Positions 1-9,053 of a stretch of 64,000 nucleotides of DNA are shown here, piece after piece; the stretch's first letter is position 1, and each line of letters opens with the position of its first letter. The DNA is taken from positions 124,001 to 188,000 of the forward strand of contig DASYZG010000024.1 of NCBI GenBank assembly GCA_035946575.1, read 5' to 3'. Made by a program: the position numbers and the translations under genes. Below the pieces are notes generated by a model. The model was not told the origin of the DNA. It saw only the letters and a list, made by a program, of their open reading frames with translations, and did not search any database. This DNA comes from Gp13-AA77 sp035946575 (GTDB taxonomy: Bacteria > Acidobacteriota > Terriglobia > UBA7540).

Positions 1-1
1 G

Positions 2-1345
2 CGGACTTACGAGGAAGGCGGGGGCATCTCGTTTCGCGGGTTTGTGGAGCAGCTCGGCCAGGAGGCGAAAGAGGGTCAGGCTCCCGAGGCGCCGATCCTG
101 GAGGAAGGCAGCGACGGGGTCCGCATCATGACCGTGCACAAGGCCAAAGGCCTCGAGTTTCCGGTCGTGATTCTCGCCGATGTTACGGCCAAACTGGCGC
201 GTCCGACGGCCTCGCGGCATCTCGATTCCGAACGTGGCCTGAGCGCAGTGAAGATCGGCGGTTGGATGCCGGTGGAACTCACCGAGCATGATGCTGAGGA
301 GGCTGCACGCGATCGCGCGGAGGGTGTGAGGGTAGCCTACGTTGCCGCCACCCGGGCGCGCGACCTGCTGGTGGTGCCGGCGATTGGTGACGATCCGAAA
401 GAACATCCTCCTTGGGAAGCGATGCTGAGCGATTGGTGGACGAGCCCCTTGCACGCTGCCATATACCCCGAAGCCCAGGAGCGGCGCAATGCCGGGCCGG
501 CGCCGGCCTGTCCGGAATTCGGTGATGATACCGTGCTCCACCGGCCCAAATCGGGGCCGGGACCGGACAATATCGCCCCCGGATTACATCGGTTCGCCTG
601 GGCGCCTGGCAAGAAGAAGCCCGCCCGATACGACGTCGTATGGTGGGATCCATCGCGGCTGACGCTCGATGTCAAACCGAAGTTCGGGGTGCGGCGCAGG
701 GAACTACTCGAGCGTGTCGATTCCGAAATCGTGGCGCGCGATCGCGAAGCCTACGACCAGTGGAAGGCCGATCGTGATGCTGCCCTAAAGAAGGGCTCTG
801 AGCCGAGCCTCGTCGTCCGGACGGCAACGGAGTACGTCGCTCTGAGCGGATCTTTTGAAGGCCCCGAGGTCACGTTACACGAGATCGGGCCGGCGCCGGG
901 CCGTCCAGCCGGACCCCGCTACGGAGCGCTGGTTCACGCCGTGCTGGCGACGGTCGCTCTGGATGCGAATGCCGATGACCTGGCAGCGGCCGCGGAACTT
1001 CAGGGACGAATCCTCGGGGCTACCTCCGAGGAGGTGTTGTCGGCTGTCGAAACTGTGGGAAGAGTGCTTTGGCATCCGCTGATGGAGCGGGCCCGCCGCG
1101 CCGCCGCTCAAGGCGCTTGCCGGCGGGAAACTCCGTTGACTCTGACTCTGCCCGACGGGACGCTCATCGAGGGGGTGGCGGATATCGCTTTCGAGGAGGG
1201 CGGCGCGTGGATGGTAATCGACTTCAAAACCGACCGCGAACTTGAAAGGAGACTCGACGTGTACCGGCGGCAGGTCGGGCTTTACGCTGAGGCGATTTCC
1301 CAGGCAACCGGACAGCCTTGCACCGCTATACTGATGAGGGTTTGA
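2..1345 (+). CDS. AddA/RecB-like UvrD-family helicase-nuclease, C-terminal part (5' end outside window)
   Basis: The frame is open to the left edge, so about 447 C-terminal residues are seen and the true start lies upstream. Superfamily 1 helicase motif V is visible (TVHKAKGLEF, around nt 131-160), as is motif VI (VAYVAATRARDLL, around nt 330-375). Near the C-terminus lies a PD-(D/E)XK nuclease signature: GVADIAF, then VIDFKTD (around nt 1175-1235), then a Gln-containing helix (QVGLYAEAI). This helicase-plus-RecB-nuclease order is typical of AddA or RecB, which resect double-strand breaks for RecA-dependent repair. An addB-like partner would be expected upstream, outside the window. The stop codon lies one base before the next ATG, so the lactonase gene may be translationally coupled. 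The family is clear, but AddA versus another UvrD-nuclease cannot be settled from this fragment. Confidence 0.88.
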   Translation, partial: RTYEEGGGISFRGFVEQLGQEAKEGQAPEAPILEEGSDGVRIMTVHKAKGLEFPVVILADVTAKLARPTASRHLDSERGLSAVKIGGWMPVELTEHDAEEAARDRAEGVRVAYVAATRARDLLVVPAIGDDPKEHPPWEAMLSDWWTSPLHAAIYPEAQERRNAGPAPACPEFGDDTVLHRPKSGPGPDNIAPGLHRFAWAPGKKKPARYDVVWWDPSRLTLDVKPKFGVRRRELLERVDSEIVARDREAYDQWKADRDAALKKGSEPSLVVRTATEYVALSGSFEGPEVTLHEIGPAPGRPAGPRYGALVHAVLATVALDANADDLAAAAELQGRILGATSEEVLSAVETVGRVLWHPLMERARRAAAQGACRRETPLTLTLPDGTLIEGVADIAFEEGGAWMVIDFKTDRELERRLDVYRRQVGLYAEAISQATGQPCTAILMRV

Positions 1346-1346
1346 G

Positions 1347-2531
1347 ATGAAGCTGGTGTCACAGATGGTGACTTTCGTGTTTGTACTCGGATTGCTGACG
1401 GCGTCTTTAACCGCATCCGCGCAAACGAGGCGCAGAGCCGAGCCTGCCTCGCACCGGTACCTGATGTACGTCGGCACCTATACAGTGCGTTTAAGCAAGG
1501 GTATCTACGTTTATCAATTCAAAGGCGGCCGCCTCACGCCGACCGCCACTCCAATCCTGGCAGCCGAGACTACCAATCCGTCTTTCCTGGCGATCGACCC
1601 CACGCGGCGCTACCTTTACGCGGTGAACGAGACCGAGGACTATCAGGGTCACAAGACCGGCGGGGTGAGCGCATTTCGCATCGACCGCAATTCCGGAACG
1701 CTCACGTTCCTGAACGAAGTGCCTTCCGGCGGCACCGATCCGTGTTACGTAGCGCTGGATCATCAGGGCAGGCACGTCCTGGTAGCAAACTACACCAGCG
1801 GCAGTGTCTCGGTTTTTCCCGTTCTGCCTGACGGGCGTCTGGGCAAAGCGACGGCGTTCGTGCAAGACCACGGCCACAGCGTGAACCCGGAACGGCAGGA
1901 AGGTCCACACGCACACGATATCTCACTTTCGCCGGACGGCCGGTTTGTACTGGTGGCGGATCTGGGCCTCGACCAACTGCTGGTCTACCACTACGACGCG
2001 GCGCACGGGACTCTTACTCCCAATACTCCTCCGCTCGCCCGTGTCGTTCCCGGATCGGGACCGCGGCACTTCGTTTTCGACCCCAGCGGCAAATTCGTCT
2101 ATTTGTTGAGCGAGGTTGGATCAACGATAACTGTGTTCGAGTACACCGCCCAAGCCGGAACACTGCACGAGATTCAGAGCCTGTCCGCTTTGCCCGATGG
2201 CTTCAAGGGCCACAACGACGCGGCCGAGATCGCGATCGGGCGCTCAGGCAGGTTCCTCTATACTTCAAATCGCGGCGACGACAGCATCATGGTGTTTGCC
2301 GTCAATCCCGCACGACATACTCTGAAGGTTGTAGCCCACGTGCCGACGCTCGGCAAGACGCCGCGCAACTTCGCCATCGATCCTTCCGGCAATTATCTGC
2401 TCGCGGCCAATCAGGACTCTGACAACATCGTAGTCTATAAAATTGACCCCAAAACCGGCATTCCCGTGCCAACCGGCCAGGTGGTGGAAGTGTCGTCACC
2501 TGTCTGCCTCACTTTCACCCCGGTGCAATGA
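1347..2531 (+). CDS. Secreted lactonase-family beta-propeller protein (6-phosphogluconolactonase-like)
   Basis: This 394-residue protein begins with a cleavable signal peptide (hydrophobic residues about 8-24, then ASAQ). The rest is a seven-bladed lactonase propeller: it opens with YVGTYT and has repeated blades ending in patterns such as FLAIDPTRRYLYAVNE, VALDHQGRHVLVANY and DISLSPDGRFVLVAD. The closest described families are the YbhE-type 6-phosphogluconolactonases and the muconate-cycloisomerase-like lactonase fold (Pfam Lactonase). The export signal argues against a cytoplasmic pentose-phosphate role; periplasmic sugar-lactone hydrolysis is more plausible, but the substrate is not shown. 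It starts one base after the stop of the helicase-nuclease gene. It converges on the next gene across a 47-bp gap without an obvious hairpin. Confidence 0.85.
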   Translation: MKLVSQMVTFVFVLGLLTASLTASAQTRRRAEPASHRYLMYVGTYTVRLSKGIYVYQFKGGRLTPTATPILAAETTNPSFLAIDPTRRYLYAVNETEDYQGHKTGGVSAFRIDRNSGTLTFLNEVPSGGTDPCYVALDHQGRHVLVANYTSGSVSVFPVLPDGRLGKATAFVQDHGHSVNPERQEGPHAHDISLSPDGRFVLVADLGLDQLLVYHYDAAHGTLTPNTPPLARVVPGSGPRHFVFDPSGKFVYLLSEVGSTITVFEYTAQAGTLHEIQSLSALPDGFKGHNDAAEIAIGRSGRFLYTSNRGDDSIMVFAVNPARHTLKVVAHVPTLGKTPRNFAIDPSGNYLLAANQDSDNIVVYKIDPKTGIPVPTGQVVEVSSPVCLTFTPVQ

Positions 2532-2578
2532 GCCGCTCTCCAGACCCGCTCCGGCCGTACTGAGGCAGACAGCTTTCC

Positions 2579-3127
2579 TTACTTGGAGACTCGAGTCTCA
2601 TGGCCCTGCTTTGTCGTCGTCCAGTGTTCGCCCCGGTCGCTGGAGACCTGCACTTTGTACGTGATGTGGTCACGGCCTGAGAAGGTGTTCAGGGTTCGCC
2701 ACTGGTTGGGACGGCTCGGGTCAGGCTTGGCCGAAGCCCATACGTAGTCGCTGCCCTTGATGGTCAGGTGCCCGTGGTAAGCGTCGCCACCCGCAGAATC
2801 GACCCCATACGTATCGAAAAGGTGTTCCTTCGCATTCCACAAAAAGATCATCATGGCGCTGACCGGTCCGCTGGGCTTGCTGACCCGCTGGTGGCAGACG
2901 TAGAAATCCCCCGCTGTGGTACACGTGTTATCGATTTCCACCGTCTCCTTTGAAGCCTTGCTGAAACGGGTGTTGAACGACTCGTCCTCCGAATGCCAGT
3001 GCCCGTTGTAGAGGGCCACCAAGTTCAGGGGATCGGACAGGGGTGCTGGCGATCGACCCTGCTGGACGCTCCCTGACACCGCAACAACCAAAGACGCTAG
3101 GATGAAGCACAGGCGGCGCGTCAGCAT
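2579..3127 (-). CDS. Small exported protein of unknown function
   Basis: This protein of 182 residues has a clear signal peptide (MLTRRLCFILASLVVAVSG). The mature part is about 155 residues and rich in aromatic and polar residues, with alternating beta-strand-like segments (YNGHWHSEDE, VSAMMIFLWNAKEHLFDTYGVD, GRDHITYKVQVSSDRGEHW). Two Cys residues (CTTAGDFYVC) could form a disulfide after export. The pattern resembles the small lipocalin-like or DUF1579-type beta-barrel proteins common in Acidobacteriota, but I do not recognise a specific family. It lies just downstream of glmS on the same strand (26-bp gap) and may be co-transcribed with it. No function is assigned. Confidence 0.7.
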   Translation of the reverse strand: MLTRRLCFILASLVVAVSGSVQQGRSPAPLSDPLNLVALYNGHWHSEDESFNTRFSKASKETVEIDNTCTTAGDFYVCHQRVSKPSGPVSAMMIFLWNAKEHLFDTYGVDSAGGDAYHGHLTIKGSDYVWASAKPDPSRPNQWRTLNTFSGRDHITYKVQVSSDRGEHWTTTKQGHETRVSK

Positions 3128-3153
3128 AAAGGTCTCCTTGTCGGATGGTTAGG

Positions 3154-5028
3154 TCACTCCACCGTCACGGATTTCGCCAGGTTGCGCGGCTGGTCCACGT
3201 CGCAACCGCGCAGCACGCCCAGGTGATAGGCCAGCAGTTGCAGGGGCACTATTTCGAGAACCGGCGAGAGCAGTTCGTTGGCGGGAGGAAGAACAATGGC
3301 ATGGTCGGCAAGCTCGGTGGCATCGGTATCACCTTCGGTCACGAGAACGATGATGTTGGCGCCGCGCGCTTTCGCCTCTTTGATGTTGAGCAGGGTGCGC
3401 CGATAGCGGAGTTGCGAGTCGGCTGAACCATCGTCGACCGTGGCAAGAACCACCACCGGTAGTCCGTCGGTGATCAACGCGGCCGGGCCGTGCTTCATCT
3501 CTCCGGCCGGATAGCCCGCGGCGTGAATGTAAGAGACCTTCTTGGTCTTGAGCGCCGATTCCAGCGCAATCGGAAAATGCACGCCGCGCCCGAGGAACAG
3601 AAAATCGGTGGCACGATGGAACTCGCGCGCCAAGTCCTCGATCTCCTCGTCGTGCTGCAACACAGACTCAATCTGGCGAGGCAGAGCCACCAAATCGGCC
3701 AGGAGCCGCCGTGCGTCCTCTGCCGTGAGTTCCTTCCGTATCTGGCCCAGGTAGATCGAGAACAGGTAAAGGGCCACCAATTCCGCAGTGAAGGTCTTGG
3801 TGGCGCTCACCCCGATCTCCGGGCCGGCGTGGGTGTAAATGACGCCCTTCGCCTCGCGCGACACCATGCTGCCGAGCGAATTGCAGATTGCCAGAGTCTT
3901 GGAACCCTTCGCACGCGCCTCCCGCTGACCGGCAATGGTATCAGCCGTCTCTCCCGATTGAGTGACGAGCACCGTCAACGTGGAAGGATCGACCAGAGGA
4001 TCGCGGTAGCGGAACTCCGAAGCGTAATCGACGTCCGCCCGAACTCGTGCCAGTCGCTCCAGCATGAATTTGCCACACAAACCGGCGTTTCGTGAGCTGC
4101 CGGCGGCAACCAGCGTGATACCGGAGAAGGCGCGGAACTCGTCTTCGGCAATCTCCATTTCGTCCAGAAACACCTGACCCGTATCGGGCGATATGCGGCC
4201 GAGCGTGGTGTCGCGCACGGCGCGGGGCTGATCGTAAATCTCCTTGTGCATGAAGTGGCGAAAGCCGCCCTTTTCGGCGAGGACAGGCTCCCACGAAATG
4301 TGCTGGACGCGCCTCGTAACCGGGCGCCCATCGAAGTCCATGAGCTTGACACCGTGCGGCGTGAGTACCGCCAGATTGCCGTCCGCCAGAAAGAACAGGT
4401 CGCGGGTATGATAAAGAATTGCGGGCACGTCGCTCGCCACCAGGTACTCGTCACGTCCGAGCCCGATGACGGCGGGCGGGCCCTGGCGCACCACTACAAC
4501 TTCGTCGGGCGTCCGGGTGGAGATAATGGCCAGCGCGAAGACGCCGCTGAGCCGTTGGACGGCGGCGCGCACGGCTTCATCGAGGGACACCGGCCTGCCA
4601 CTCTCCCCGCCAGCGTTGAGGCAGTCCTCGATAAGGTGGGCGATAACCTCCGTGTCGGTTTCGGTGGCAAATTGGTGTCCCTCTGCCTCGAGTTCCTGCC
4701 TCAATTCGCGATCGTTGTCGATAATGCCGTTATGGACTACGGCGACGGAGTTGTGGCAATCGCGATGTGGATGAGCATTCTCTTCGTTGGGAGGGCCGTG
4801 CGTCGCCCAGCGGGTGTGGCCGATGCCATAGGCGCCGTCCAGTGGGTTCAGCCGGATGGCCTCGCGAAGGTTGCGCAGCTTGCCGGGCGCGCGCCGCACC
4901 TCGAGCTTTCCATCCTGAACCACGGCCAAGCCTGCCGAATCGTAGCCGCGATACTGCAGGCGCTCCAAGCCGTCGAGGAGCAGAGGCACCACACGCTTAT
5001 TTCCGATATACCCAATAATTCCGGACAT
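3154..5028 (-). CDS. glmS: Glutamine--fructose-6-phosphate aminotransferase (isomerizing) with Ser at the catalytic Cys position
   Basis: GlmS makes glucosamine-6-phosphate from fructose-6-phosphate and glutamine, the first step toward UDP-GlcNAc for peptidoglycan and LPS. The protein is 624 residues from the ATG at 5028, close to the family norm of about 609. An N-terminal class II glutaminase domain (GHTRWATHG, VVHNGIIDN, ETDTEVIAHL) is followed by two SIS domains (TQSGETADT, SATKTFTAE) and the canonical C-terminus (QPRNLAKSVTVE). The glutaminase domain begins Met-Ser-Gly-Ile-Ile-Gly, where the family has Met-Cys-Gly; the codon at 5025-5023 is TCC. The Cys is the N-terminal nucleophile after Met removal, so this copy would be expected to lose glutamine hydrolysis unless the base is an error. 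A 23-residue upstream extension is possible in frame but lies over the likely promoter, so it was not used. Confidence 0.95.
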   Translation of the reverse strand: MSGIIGYIGNKRVVPLLLDGLERLQYRGYDSAGLAVVQDGKLEVRRAPGKLRNLREAIRLNPLDGAYGIGHTRWATHGPPNEENAHPHRDCHNSVAVVHNGIIDNDRELRQELEAEGHQFATETDTEVIAHLIEDCLNAGGESGRPVSLDEAVRAAVQRLSGVFALAIISTRTPDEVVVVRQGPPAVIGLGRDEYLVASDVPAILYHTRDLFFLADGNLAVLTPHGVKLMDFDGRPVTRRVQHISWEPVLAEKGGFRHFMHKEIYDQPRAVRDTTLGRISPDTGQVFLDEMEIAEDEFRAFSGITLVAAGSSRNAGLCGKFMLERLARVRADVDYASEFRYRDPLVDPSTLTVLVTQSGETADTIAGQREARAKGSKTLAICNSLGSMVSREAKGVIYTHAGPEIGVSATKTFTAELVALYLFSIYLGQIRKELTAEDARRLLADLVALPRQIESVLQHDEEIEDLAREFHRATDFLFLGRGVHFPIALESALKTKKVSYIHAAGYPAGEMKHGPAALITDGLPVVVLATVDDGSADSQLRYRRTLLNIKEAKARGANIIVLVTEGDTDATELADHAIVLPPANELLSPVLEIVPLQLLAYHLGVLRGCDVDQPRNLAKSVTVE

Positions 5029-5065
5029 GCTGGTCAGGGCGGACGGGAAGACGTGCCCGCTCCCT

Positions 5066-5074
5066 CTTATAGCA
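5066..5074 (-). promoter_or_regulatory. Candidate extended -10 promoter element for glmS
   Basis: On the minus strand the sequence reads TGCTATAAG, an extended -10 element. It would place transcription start about 30 nt before the glmS ATG at 5028. A weak -35-like TTGAAG lies upstream with short spacing (14 nt). This supports the internal ATG as the true glmS start. Confidence 0.4.
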
Positions 5075-5091
5075 TAGCGTAAAGGCTTCAA

Positions 5092-5119
5092 TTGCACAGA
5101 CGGAGTTAGCCGCTACAAT
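5092..5119 (+). promoter_or_regulatory. Candidate sigma-70-type promoter for the TauE-like gene
   Basis: TTGCAC and TACAAT hexamers are separated by 16 nt and lie about 40 nt before the TTG start of the permease gene. The arrangement is divergent from glmS. Confidence 0.4.
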
Positions 5120-5159
5120 GGGTGATCGGTATTCATACGAACTCCCGTGAGGTGGCCTT

Positions 5160-5942
5160 TTGACATTGACGGTGGCCGTCATCCTGTTCTTGGCCGCAGT
5201 ACTCGGCGGCGCACTTAATTCCGTTGTGGGCGGCGCGACCTTTATCATCTTCCCCGCCCTGGTGTTCGCCGGAGTTCCCGCCATTCAGGCCAATGCCACC
5301 TCGTCCGTGGTGGTGTGGCCGGGAGCGCTGGCAGGAGTCGTCGCTTATCGGCAGGACATCAACTTACGACGCAGCCTGCTGATAGCTCTCGGTATAGCGG
5401 GCTTCGGGGGAGGAGCCATTGGCGCCTGGCTGCTGGTTCACACGCCCGGCGCCGCTTTCGTACGCCTTGTACCATGGCTGCTGCTCTTTGCCACTCTGTT
5501 GTTCACCTTCGGTGGCGCGATAAGCGGATGGCTGGGCGTGGGGCATCGTGGGTTGGACAGCTCCATGGCCAAGGTCGCGCTCGGAGTCACCCTCGGACAG
5601 TTTTTAATTTCGATTTACGGCGGCTATTTCGGCGCCGGCATGGGCATCCTGATGCTGGCGGCCTACGCGCTGGCGAACCTTGGCAACATCCATACCATGA
5701 ACGGTGTGCGCAGCACCTTGGGCGTGCTGATCAACGGCGTGGCCATTGGCCTGTTCATATACAACAGGGCGATCGTCTGGAAGCCGGCCCTGGTGATGAT
5801 CGTGGGCTCGACCCTCGCCGGCTACTTCGGCGCCGTCATCGCGCGCCGCATCGATCCGGCCAAGGTCAAGCGCCTTGTCGTGGCGATCGCCTGGGCCATG
5901 ACGGTGTACTTCTTTTACAGAGCCTATTACGCCGGCTTGTAG
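5160..5942 (+). CDS. TauE/SafE-family membrane permease
   Basis: The 260-residue integral membrane protein has about eight hydrophobic segments and the family's opening pattern: a small-residue-rich first helix, then a GGxxNSVVGGATFIIFPAL-type turn, mirrored by a second half with YGGYFGAGMGILML. TauE/SafE proteins export sulfite, sulfoacetate or related anions; the substrate here cannot be read from sequence. The start is TTG at 5160, preceded by GAGGTGG at suitable spacing. The gene is divergent from glmS and ends 43 bp before the convergent tal-pgi gene. The nearby sulfolipid-type gene at 20-21 kb makes a sulfur link conceivable but unproven. Confidence 0.88.
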   Translation: MTLTVAVILFLAAVLGGALNSVVGGATFIIFPALVFAGVPAIQANATSSVVVWPGALAGVVAYRQDINLRRSLLIALGIAGFGGGAIGAWLLVHTPGAAFVRLVPWLLLFATLLFTFGGAISGWLGVGHRGLDSSMAKVALGVTLGQFLISIYGGYFGAGMGILMLAAYALANLGNIHTMNGVRSTLGVLINGVAIGLFIYNRAIVWKPALVMIVGSTLAGYFGAVIARRIDPAKVKRLVVAIAWAMTVYFFYRAYYAGL

Positions 5943-5985
5943 AGAGAACCCCACTGCCGCCCCAGGGCTGAAACAGGCTTCGCTT

Positions 5986-8898
5986 CTAGAGCGATTGGCG
6001 AACCGCCTCGCTTATCACTTTGAGGCCATTTTCGACGTCGGCACCCAGGTGTACCCGCAACACGCGCCGTCCACGCTCCGCCAGCACCTGAAGATCACCG
6101 CGAGCCTGCGCGGCTTTGATGATCCCGAAGGTGTACTTCTGACCGGGCACGGGAAGATCCTGACCATCATCACCGATCACTTGCAGGAACACTCCCGTGT
6201 TGGGTCCGCCTTTGTATGCCTGACCCGTGGAGTGCTGAAAGCGCGGTCCGAATCCCAGGCAGGTCGCGACACGCTTGCGATCGCGGACGACGTGACGCAG
6301 CGCTTGGAGGTCGCGCTCGTGGGCGTCGTTCATCTCGATATAAGCCAACGTCGCGAAATAGTCGCCTTCCTGCAAGCGATTCAGGTGAGCCACGAGCCAG
6401 GCCGCAAGCGATCCCTTCGATCTCACAGCCGACCTGAGCTCTGCGGCGTTCCTTTCATCCGCATAAAGGCGGATATCGCCATCCTCCGCCAGCGGGGACT
6501 CGTCAGGGAGCTTGCCGCTTTTCTCGTAAGCGTCGGTGAGGCGGCGCGTAGCGATCTTGGCCGCTTCCACGTCAGGCTGATTGAAGGGATTGATCCCGAT
6601 CACTGAGCCCGCCACAGCGGTGGCGATCTCCCAGCGGAAGAACTCCTGACCCAGATCGTAGGCGCTGGGCAAAGTGATGCGGATCACTGGATTGCCGGCC
6701 TGTTCGAGAAGATCGAGCGATCGGTCGCGGGCGGGGTCGGCCTCCGATTGAAGCGTCAAGGCAATAAATATGCGGTCAGCCCCGTACACTTCGGCGGAGC
6801 CCAGCTGTTCGCCGTCGACGGGAATCAGCCCGGTGCCGGACTTGCCGGTGGATTCCGCCAGCAACTGTTCGAGCCATGCTCCCAAGTCGCTGATTCCAGG
6901 AGACGTAATGATCGTCACCTTGTCGCGACCCGCCCGCGCGGCGAGGCCCAGGATCCCGCCGAGCACCACCCCCGGATGCTGCTGCACCGGGACACTTGGG
7001 CTCGTGGCCTGCACCATCACGTCGGCGTGATCCAGGAACCTTGAGACGTCCACGCCCATCACGGCCGCCGGCACCATGCCGAAATTCGATAGCGCCGAGT
7101 ACCGGCCGCCGATCCCCGGATCTCCGAAGTAGATCTTGCGAAATCCTTTAGATTGAGCGACTTTCTCCAGTTGCGACCCCGGATCGGTGATGGCAATGAA
7201 TCGCTTGCCCGCTTCCTGCTCACCCACCGCTTTTTTGGCGATTTCAAAGAAGTATTTCTCTAAAACGTTGGGTTCCAAGGTACTTCCGGACTTGCTGGAG
7301 ATAATGAAAAGTGTCCTGGCAGGGTCAATTTTGCGCTCAAATGAGCGAATTTGCGCCGGATCCATGGAGTCGAGCACCAGCAGCTCCGGATGGCCTTCAA
7401 TGTGGCCGAACGTCCTGGCCAGCACCTCCGGACAGAGGCTCGATCCCCCCATGCCAAGCAGCAGGACATGCGTGAATGGGCGCGCGTCTTCCGCGGCCGT
7501 GCGTAAGGGATCCAGATGAGCCATCTGATCCTCGGTAATACCCAGCCAGGAAAGCCACTTGGATTCGTCCTTATCGGTCCACAGGGCCGCATCGCGCGAC
7601 CAGAGGCGCCGCGCGAGTCCCTTCGATTGCCAATCGTTATAGGAGACCTGTAATTGAGCCTCGAGCCTCCCGGGCAAATGATGCGTCTCCCGGTCCAGGC
7701 TCAGTGACTCGCGATGCCCGTCTTTGCCACTACCCCCTTTACCGCCGCTCTCTTTGCCGGAGACTCGCTGATCGACGGCCGCCAGCAGCTTATCGAAGGC
7801 CTCGGCGAACAGGCGCACTCCATCCTCGACCAGCTTGTCCGTGACGTCCTTCATCGAGATGCCGACCTTCGGCAGCGACTGCATCACCCGCGCGGCTTCC
7901 TCGACGTTCTCTTCCAGGCTGAGCCGGGGCTCGCCATGATCGCGGAAAGCCTCGAGCGTGTTCGTGGGCACGGTGTTCACCGTGTCCGGGCCTATCAGCT
8001 CCTCGACGTATAACACGTCGCGATACTTGGGATTCTTCGTGCTGGTGCTCGCCCACAGCAGCCGCTGGGTCCGCGCGCCCTTGGCCTCGAGAGCCTTCCA
8101 GCGCGGTCCGGCGATGATTTCCTTGTACTTCTGATACGTCAGGCGGGCGTTGGCGATCGCCACCTTGCCCTCAATGCTCACCAGCAAATTCTTTTCGGTC
8201 TCACCGATATACTTGCTCACTTTTTGCTCGACGGTGGAGTCAACCAGCGTGTCGATGCGGCTGACGAAGAAGCTGGCCACGCTGGCCATGCGCCGCACGT
8301 CGCCGCCCTGGGCCGCAAACTCTTCGAGGCCGGCGATGAATGCCTCGGCCACCTGCTCGTAGCGCTCCTGCGCGAAGAGCAGCGTGATGTTGATATTGAT
8401 TCCTTCGCTGGTGGCCTGGCGAATCGCCGGGATTCCGGGACCGGTTCCCGGGATCTTGATCATCAGGTTGGGCCGGTTGACGGCCTTCCACAGGCGCCGT
8501 GCCTCACGAATCGTGCTTTCGGTCTCCATCGCCAGATAGGGCGAGACCTCCATGCTGACGTAACCGTCCCGGCCATGAGTGTCGTCGTAAACCGATTTCA
8601 GAACGTCAGCCGCGGATTGAATGTCCTTGATGGCGATCGCCTCGTAGATTGCCATGGCGTCCAGATCGGGATTGGCGCGCAAATGATCGAGATCGGCGGC
8701 GTATTCGGCGCCGCCCACGATCGCTTTTTCGAAGATGGAGGGGTTCGAAGTCATGCCTTTCACCCCGTCTTCATCGATCAGCCGGCTGAGGTCTCCGCTG
8801 GTGATCAGGTTGCGGCGGATGTAATCAATCCAGATCGCCTGCCCCAGTGCGCCCAACTCTTTGAGCGCATTCATCTCGGCGGTTTTTGTGGAATTCAT
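5986..8898 (-). CDS. tal-pgi: Bifunctional transaldolase / glucose-6-phosphate isomerase
   Basis: This is a 970-residue fusion. Residues about 10-370 are a transaldolase: GVKGMTSNPSIFEKAI near the N-terminus, and the Schiff-base lysine in NLMIKIPGTG. Residues about 430-960 are a phosphoglucose isomerase with SIS-type motifs (GMGGSSLCPEVLARTFG, FIISSKSGSTLEPN) and the C-terminal substrate-binding segment. Transaldolase shuttles C3 units between sedoheptulose-7-P and fructose-6-P, and PGI interconverts glucose-6-P and fructose-6-P, so one protein joins the pentose phosphate pathway to glycolysis. The start at 8898 is set by AGGAGG nine bases upstream; an in-frame upstream extension to 9075 is translated repeat DNA. 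rpiB lies upstream on the same strand, consistent with a pentose-phosphate operon. Such fusions are known in other bacteria. Confidence 0.95.
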   Translation of the reverse strand: MNSTKTAEMNALKELGALGQAIWIDYIRRNLITSGDLSRLIDEDGVKGMTSNPSIFEKAIVGGAEYAADLDHLRANPDLDAMAIYEAIAIKDIQSAADVLKSVYDDTHGRDGYVSMEVSPYLAMETESTIREARRLWKAVNRPNLMIKIPGTGPGIPAIRQATSEGININITLLFAQERYEQVAEAFIAGLEEFAAQGGDVRRMASVASFFVSRIDTLVDSTVEQKVSKYIGETEKNLLVSIEGKVAIANARLTYQKYKEIIAGPRWKALEAKGARTQRLLWASTSTKNPKYRDVLYVEELIGPDTVNTVPTNTLEAFRDHGEPRLSLEENVEEAARVMQSLPKVGISMKDVTDKLVEDGVRLFAEAFDKLLAAVDQRVSGKESGGKGGSGKDGHRESLSLDRETHHLPGRLEAQLQVSYNDWQSKGLARRLWSRDAALWTDKDESKWLSWLGITEDQMAHLDPLRTAAEDARPFTHVLLLGMGGSSLCPEVLARTFGHIEGHPELLVLDSMDPAQIRSFERKIDPARTLFIISSKSGSTLEPNVLEKYFFEIAKKAVGEQEAGKRFIAITDPGSQLEKVAQSKGFRKIYFGDPGIGGRYSALSNFGMVPAAVMGVDVSRFLDHADVMVQATSPSVPVQQHPGVVLGGILGLAARAGRDKVTIITSPGISDLGAWLEQLLAESTGKSGTGLIPVDGEQLGSAEVYGADRIFIALTLQSEADPARDRSLDLLEQAGNPVIRITLPSAYDLGQEFFRWEIATAVAGSVIGINPFNQPDVEAAKIATRRLTDAYEKSGKLPDESPLAEDGDIRLYADERNAAELRSAVRSKGSLAAWLVAHLNRLQEGDYFATLAYIEMNDAHERDLQALRHVVRDRKRVATCLGFGPRFQHSTGQAYKGGPNTGVFLQVIGDDGQDLPVPGQKYTFGIIKAAQARGDLQVLAERGRRVLRVHLGADVENGLKVISEAVRQSL

Positions 8899-8962
8899 GG
8901 GTGGTTCCTCCTGGAGGTTATTTAGATGAATCGAGGCCGGGCACGGTGGCATCGGGCAAGGT

Positions 8963-9053
8963 GAGAGTCGAGACAATCGAGAGTTGAGAGTCGAGAGCTC
9001 TCCACTAACTCTCAACTCTTGACTTTCGACTTTCAACTCTCGACCCTCAACTG
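8963..9053. repeat. Heptanucleotide repeat cluster with inverted halves
   Basis: The spacer between tal-pgi and rpiB is made largely of GAGAGTC/GAGAGTT-type heptamers on the left and their complements on the right. An 11-bp perfect inverted pair (AGAGTTGAGAG at 8980-8990 and CTCTCAACTCT at 9009-9019) could fold into a hairpin. The same heptamers recur at 9543-9584 and in the copy near 9933-9965. Confidence 0.75.
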
